Origin: Nitrososphaerota archaeon
Lineage (GTDB): Archaea; Thermoproteota; Nitrososphaeria; Nitrososphaerales; UBA57
Direction of reading: 5' to 3'
Length of the DNA: 6,924 nucleotides
NCBI GenBank assembly: GCA_016180375.1
Contig: JACPBJ010000094.1
Coordinates: forward strand, 1-6,924
How positions within the stretch are numbered: position 1 is the first letter of the stretch; the number at the start of each line of letters is the position of its first letter. The notes under the pieces were generated by a model. It ran no database searches and was not told the DNA's origin. It saw nothing but the letters and a program-made list of their open reading frames with translations. The translations under genes were made by a program, and so were the position numbers. Positions 4,370 through 6,924 of the stretch are shown here, in pieces.

Positions 4370-6762
4370 ATGTCTGTAAGCCTCTTCTTCCTGTTGTTTG
4401 CGAGCAAATAGACAGAAGCGCCAATCGCTACGAACGTGATAGAACCGAAGAGCAACTGCACAAACCGCAACGGAATTCCGCTTGTCGTGGTAAATAGCTG
4501 AGGCCTTGCTGTTATTGCTACTGGAGCATTAATCATAGATCTTCCAAACATCTTCCTGTTACCATCAGAGATTTCCGCCTCTACCCAGTACTCTCCTTTA
4601 TTCCTTGGGCCGAAGTCAACAGAGGCACCTGCATCAACCCTCCTGTCTAGGAATGGGTCGCCATCTGGGTTCTTTATTATAACCCTGAAGTCTTGGAAAG
4701 TTTCCTTACTGCTGACCGAAACATAGTATCCGTCGGATTTTTGAGATACAGCAACAGAGACAGGATTGACTGTTATGTATATTGGGAGTGTTAGGACACT
4801 TGCCCTCCCATTTGTGCTGGAAACCGTCAGAGTGAGCCTACCCTCTCTCGTGCCTATGGGCGCATTTGTATCAATCAATTTGGCACTAAAGTTCAGCACC
4901 GTATTTTTGCCAGGTTCCACGGAAAATGCCGGAGTAACATCGACCTGAATTTGCTGACGCTGCGTCCAAAATGTTGTTACTGCAATATTCACGACACTGC
5001 TAGAGAGCGACTCGACTTTTATCGCTCTGCTGAAAAATGTTTGCTCTGGCGCTAAATGTACTACGAGTTGATGAGGGGCTATTGAAACTGGAGAAGTCAA
5101 AGCATTGCTGACATCAATCTTTCCAGATCCCTGCTCTTGAATGGAAAACAGTTCTCCGGTTGTGCTGTTCAGTAACGGTTGAGCAGTAGGGGCGAGTATT
5201 CCTATAATTTGCTCTTTTGTGAAGTTTCTCTTCTGTAGCAGGAGAGCAACAGCACCCGTAACGTGGGGAGCAGCAAAACTAGTTCCGCTCAGAACAGAAT
5301 ATCTGTCGCGAGGAGCCGTGGAAATGACACCAATACCAGGAGCTACCAGATCAGGCTTGGCATAAAACGCTGACACAGGCCCTCTGGAACTGGATTCTGC
5401 AACCTGTTCCGGCTTTGGCTCGATCTTGATAGAAACTCGGACCGCTTCCTTTCGCATCTGTTCAAGCAAGCTCAGTCCTGTCTCTCTTGACACAGAAACA
5501 ACGGGTATCTGAGGATAGTAGCCTGGCGGGTTATCTTGATGCAGAAGAGAACCACTAAAATTACCTGGCTGGTTGTTGAAGATTAGCATGCCAATTGCAC
5601 CCTTTGAAGACACCGCTGATTCTTTAACGGAGAAGAAGACCCTTTCAGTCTGATTGTCACTACCTCGCTCTGCAACAGCTATCTTGCCCGTAAGATCCAT
5701 TCCTACAACATCCCTCTGCCTAGCATATCTTACAAAGACCAACTCTGCGCTAATCGGGGGTTTCACAATCTTTGATCCAAGCATGGCTACAGAGAATATA
5801 GGATCTTTCTTCCCTCCAACTCTCAACTCCGAATCCAGAGGAATGAAACTCGATCCTACAGCAATTGTAGAATACTGCCCGGCAGGGCTTCCTATAGTAC
5901 CTTCAATAGGCCCCTGATTTCCTGCGGCTGCAACTATTATTACGCCAGACCTTGTCGCGCTGGTAATTACTCTCCTTAGAATATCTATGCCCGATGAGCT
6001 TCCGAGGCTCAGATTTATCACTCTGGCACCGTCTCTTATCGCTCTGTCAATAGCCCTTGTCACATCGCTGGTTCTAACATTTCCTCTCTCACCAACGACC
6101 CTGTAAGCAAGGATTTTTGCTTCTGGAGCGATGCCCTTGAACTGACCACTTGCAGCGATTATACCAGCCACATGCGTCCCATGCCCATCAAGGTCTTTCG
6201 GGTCATCGTCACCGTCGACAAAATCATGGCCTCCTACAATTTTGTTTCCCGGACCGTACGCACCTCCAAAGTCAGAGTGGGTATAATCAACACCCGTATC
6301 TATCACTGCAACAAGAATTCCTGCCCCTGTTGCATTAATTGCAGGCACCTGCAGACTTTGAGCTAGAGTTGGAGAATACCGCTCATCAAGATCGACCTGC
6401 AATATCTGATCTTCCTGAACTTTCTGAGGACTTACTGCGTCCTTGGCGTATTGCACCTGTCCTTCAGGAACATCTATCAAAACGGCATGGATAGAATAAG
6501 TAAGGATGTCAACAAGTTTGAAATTGATACCTGCCCTCCTGACATCATCAAGAGTCTGTTCTGCTTTGGCTATTAGATAGCGGTTCAATTCCCCTTCAAT
6601 GCTCCTAGGGCTTACATGCAAACGATCTGCTGATGCTATTATTGAATCGTCAGAAACCAGTATTATGAGCCTTTGATGGCCTTCACTGGCTGTTGTAACA
6701 CTAAAAACAGTCGGTGTAAGAATAAGAACTAGAGCTAGTATCAGCGTTGCCTGCCTGCGCAA
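4366..6762 (-). CDS. Subtilisin-family (S8) serine protease, exported and membrane-anchored, with PA domain
   Basis: A 798-residue exported endopeptidase. Residues 1-25 form a signal peptide ending near VTTA, followed by an I9-like propeptide to about 128. The S8 domain has Asp155 in VIDTG, His194 in GHGTH, oxyanion Asn282 in AAAGN and Ser495 in SGTSFAAPH, so the active site is complete. A protease-associated (PA) domain is inserted at about 312-450, as in Vpr-like and lactocepin-like subtilases, and probably helps in substrate or peptide binding. Beta-rich, Ig-like stretches follow (about 560-665 and 667-740). A single hydrophobic segment (766-787) with a basic tail (NNRKKR) anchors the C-terminus, leaving the catalytic part outside the cell. 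Likely roles are protein degradation or envelope maturation; the substrate is unknown. The start is TTG, four to six bases from the predicted transcript start. AAAGGA ends one base before it, too close for a normal ribosome-binding site, so leaderless initiation is likelier. The frame is closed upstream by TAA at 6793-6795. Confidence 0.93.
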   Translation of the reverse strand: MRRQATLILALVLILTPTVFSVTTASEGHQRLIILVSDDSIIASADRLHVSPRSIEGELNRYLIAKAEQTLDDVRRAGINFKLVDILTYSIHAVLIDVPEGQVQYAKDAVSPQKVQEDQILQVDLDERYSPTLAQSLQVPAINATGAGILVAVIDTGVDYTHSDFGGAYGPGNKIVGGHDFVDGDDDPKDLDGHGTHVAGIIAASGQFKGIAPEAKILAYRVVGERGNVRTSDVTRAIDRAIRDGARVINLSLGSSSGIDILRRVITSATRSGVIIVAAAGNQGPIEGTIGSPAGQYSTIAVGSSFIPLDSELRVGGKKDPIFSVAMLGSKIVKPPISAELVFVRYARQRDVVGMDLTGKIAVAERGSDNQTERVFFSVKESAVSSKGAIGMLIFNNQPGNFSGSLLHQDNPPGYYPQIPVVSVSRETGLSLLEQMRKEAVRVSIKIEPKPEQVAESSSRGPVSAFYAKPDLVAPGIGVISTAPRDRYSVLSGTSFAAPHVTGAVALLLQKRNFTKEQIIGILAPTAQPLLNSTTGELFSIQEQGSGKIDVSNALTSPVSIAPHQLVVHLAPEQTFFSRAIKVESLSSSVVNIAVTTFWTQRQQIQVDVTPAFSVEPGKNTVLNFSAKLIDTNAPIGTREGRLTLTVSSTNGRASVLTLPIYITVNPVSVAVSQKSDGYYVSVSSKETFQDFRVIIKNPDGDPFLDRRVDAGASVDFGPRNKGEYWVEAEISDGNRKMFGRSMINAPVAITARPQLFTTTSGIPLRFVQLLFGSITFVAIGASVYLLANNRKKRLTDI

Positions 6763-6790
6763 ATCCTTTGAAACAAGCTGATCTCCAATG

Positions 6791-6797
6791 ATTTAAA
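6791..6797 (-). promoter_or_regulatory. TATA box of the subtilase gene
   Basis: On the minus strand AAGTTTAAATC contains TTTAAAT (6797-6791), preceded by an A/G element that fits a BRE. This closely resembles the strong TTTAAATA-type boxes of Crenarchaeota and Thaumarchaeota. The predicted start is near 6766-6768, leaving a leader of only about 4-6 nt before the TTG, which supports both the start codon and leaderless translation. Confidence 0.6.
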
Positions 6798-6830
6798 CTT
6801 GGTTGCACTAAATGCAGTTTCTAAGTTCTT

Positions 6831-6857
6831 GTGCGTCTTCGGCACGCATAGACGCAC
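6831..6857. repeat. Inverted repeat GTGCGTC-N13-GACGCAC between two promoters
   Basis: Perfect 7-bp arms at 6831-6837 and 6851-6857. A competing, shorter pairing exists between GTGC (6831-6834) and GCAC (6842-6845). The repeat lies about 35 bp upstream of the subtilase TATA box and about 35 bp before the TATA-like box at 6892-6899. That nearly central place suits a regulator-binding site serving both promoters. It has no T-tract, so a terminator is unlikely. Confidence 0.4.
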
Positions 6858-6887
6858 GCTCTCCTGTGTGAAATTGTCAGAATGGGG

Positions 6888-6899
6888 AGAATATATAAA
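6888..6899 (+). promoter_or_regulatory. TATA box, probably for a plus-strand gene beyond the window
   Basis: TATATAAA (6892-6899) follows the purine run GGGGAGA. Used on the plus strand it would start transcription near 6920, at the very edge of the window, so the gene itself is out of view. On the minus strand the same bases read TTTATATA, also a good box, and could give the subtilase a second transcript with a leader of about 110 nt. Confidence 0.45.
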
Positions 6900-6924
6900 G
6901 AGATTGTAGTAGGTTTCTGGTAAC

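Noticed and set aside
5654..6366. Plus-strand frames opposite the subtilase
   Set aside because: They lie opposite the conserved S8 and PA coding sequence and look like shadows of it.
1..6924. CRISPR array, insertion sequence, integrase, attachment site or replication origin
   Set aside because: No regularly spaced repeats, transposase or integrase motifs, tRNA-end duplications or origin-like repeat clusters were seen.

Overview
The window looks archaeal, most likely from the Thaumarchaeota/Nitrososphaeria side of the TACK group. The valyl-tRNA synthetase is of the archaeal type, with a GIDRNGLP signature in place of the bacterial-type GWDxxGLP. Several genes have TATA boxes 25-30 bp upstream of the expected transcript start, two of them placed for leaderless or nearly leaderless mRNAs. 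Internal or leadered genes instead carry GGAGG/GGTGA ribosome-binding sites. Base composition is moderate. The lineage is an inference from these traits; no rRNA marker is present.

Left end (1-356): no protein gene is visible. The stretch has a hairpin plus T-tract that could end an upstream gene, a strong TATA box, and about 120 bp of GC-rich sequence rich in complementary segments and ending in a T6 tract. The last part is best read as an unidentified structured RNA gene or a switch-like leader. Its complementary segments can pair in mutually exclusive ways.

Middle left (357-1859, minus strand): a two-gene operon. A DUF1326 protein with a CNC...CPC cysteine cluster comes first, behind a TATA box placed for leaderless transcription. 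A DUF2182 membrane protein with a C-x2-C-C-W motif follows, 45 bp on, with its own ribosome-binding site. The two families are commonly neighbours in other genomes. Both look metal- or thiol-related, but their function is not established.

Middle (2042-4369, plus strand): valyl-tRNA synthetase. No ATG, GTG or TTG lies in frame early enough to include the catalytic HIGH-like motif. The best start is an ATT at 2042, six bases after a GGTGA ribosome-binding motif. Calling the gene from its first ATG (2240) would lose 66 residues, including the active-site motif.

Right (4366-6762, minus strand): a secreted or membrane-anchored subtilisin-family protease with signal peptide, propeptide, complete Asp/His/Asn/Ser active site, an inserted PA domain, C-terminal beta-rich domains and a final membrane anchor. 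Its stop codon overlaps the valS stop by 4 bp, tail to tail. The last 160 bp hold its promoter, an inverted repeat, and a TATA box probably serving a gene that begins beyond the window edge.
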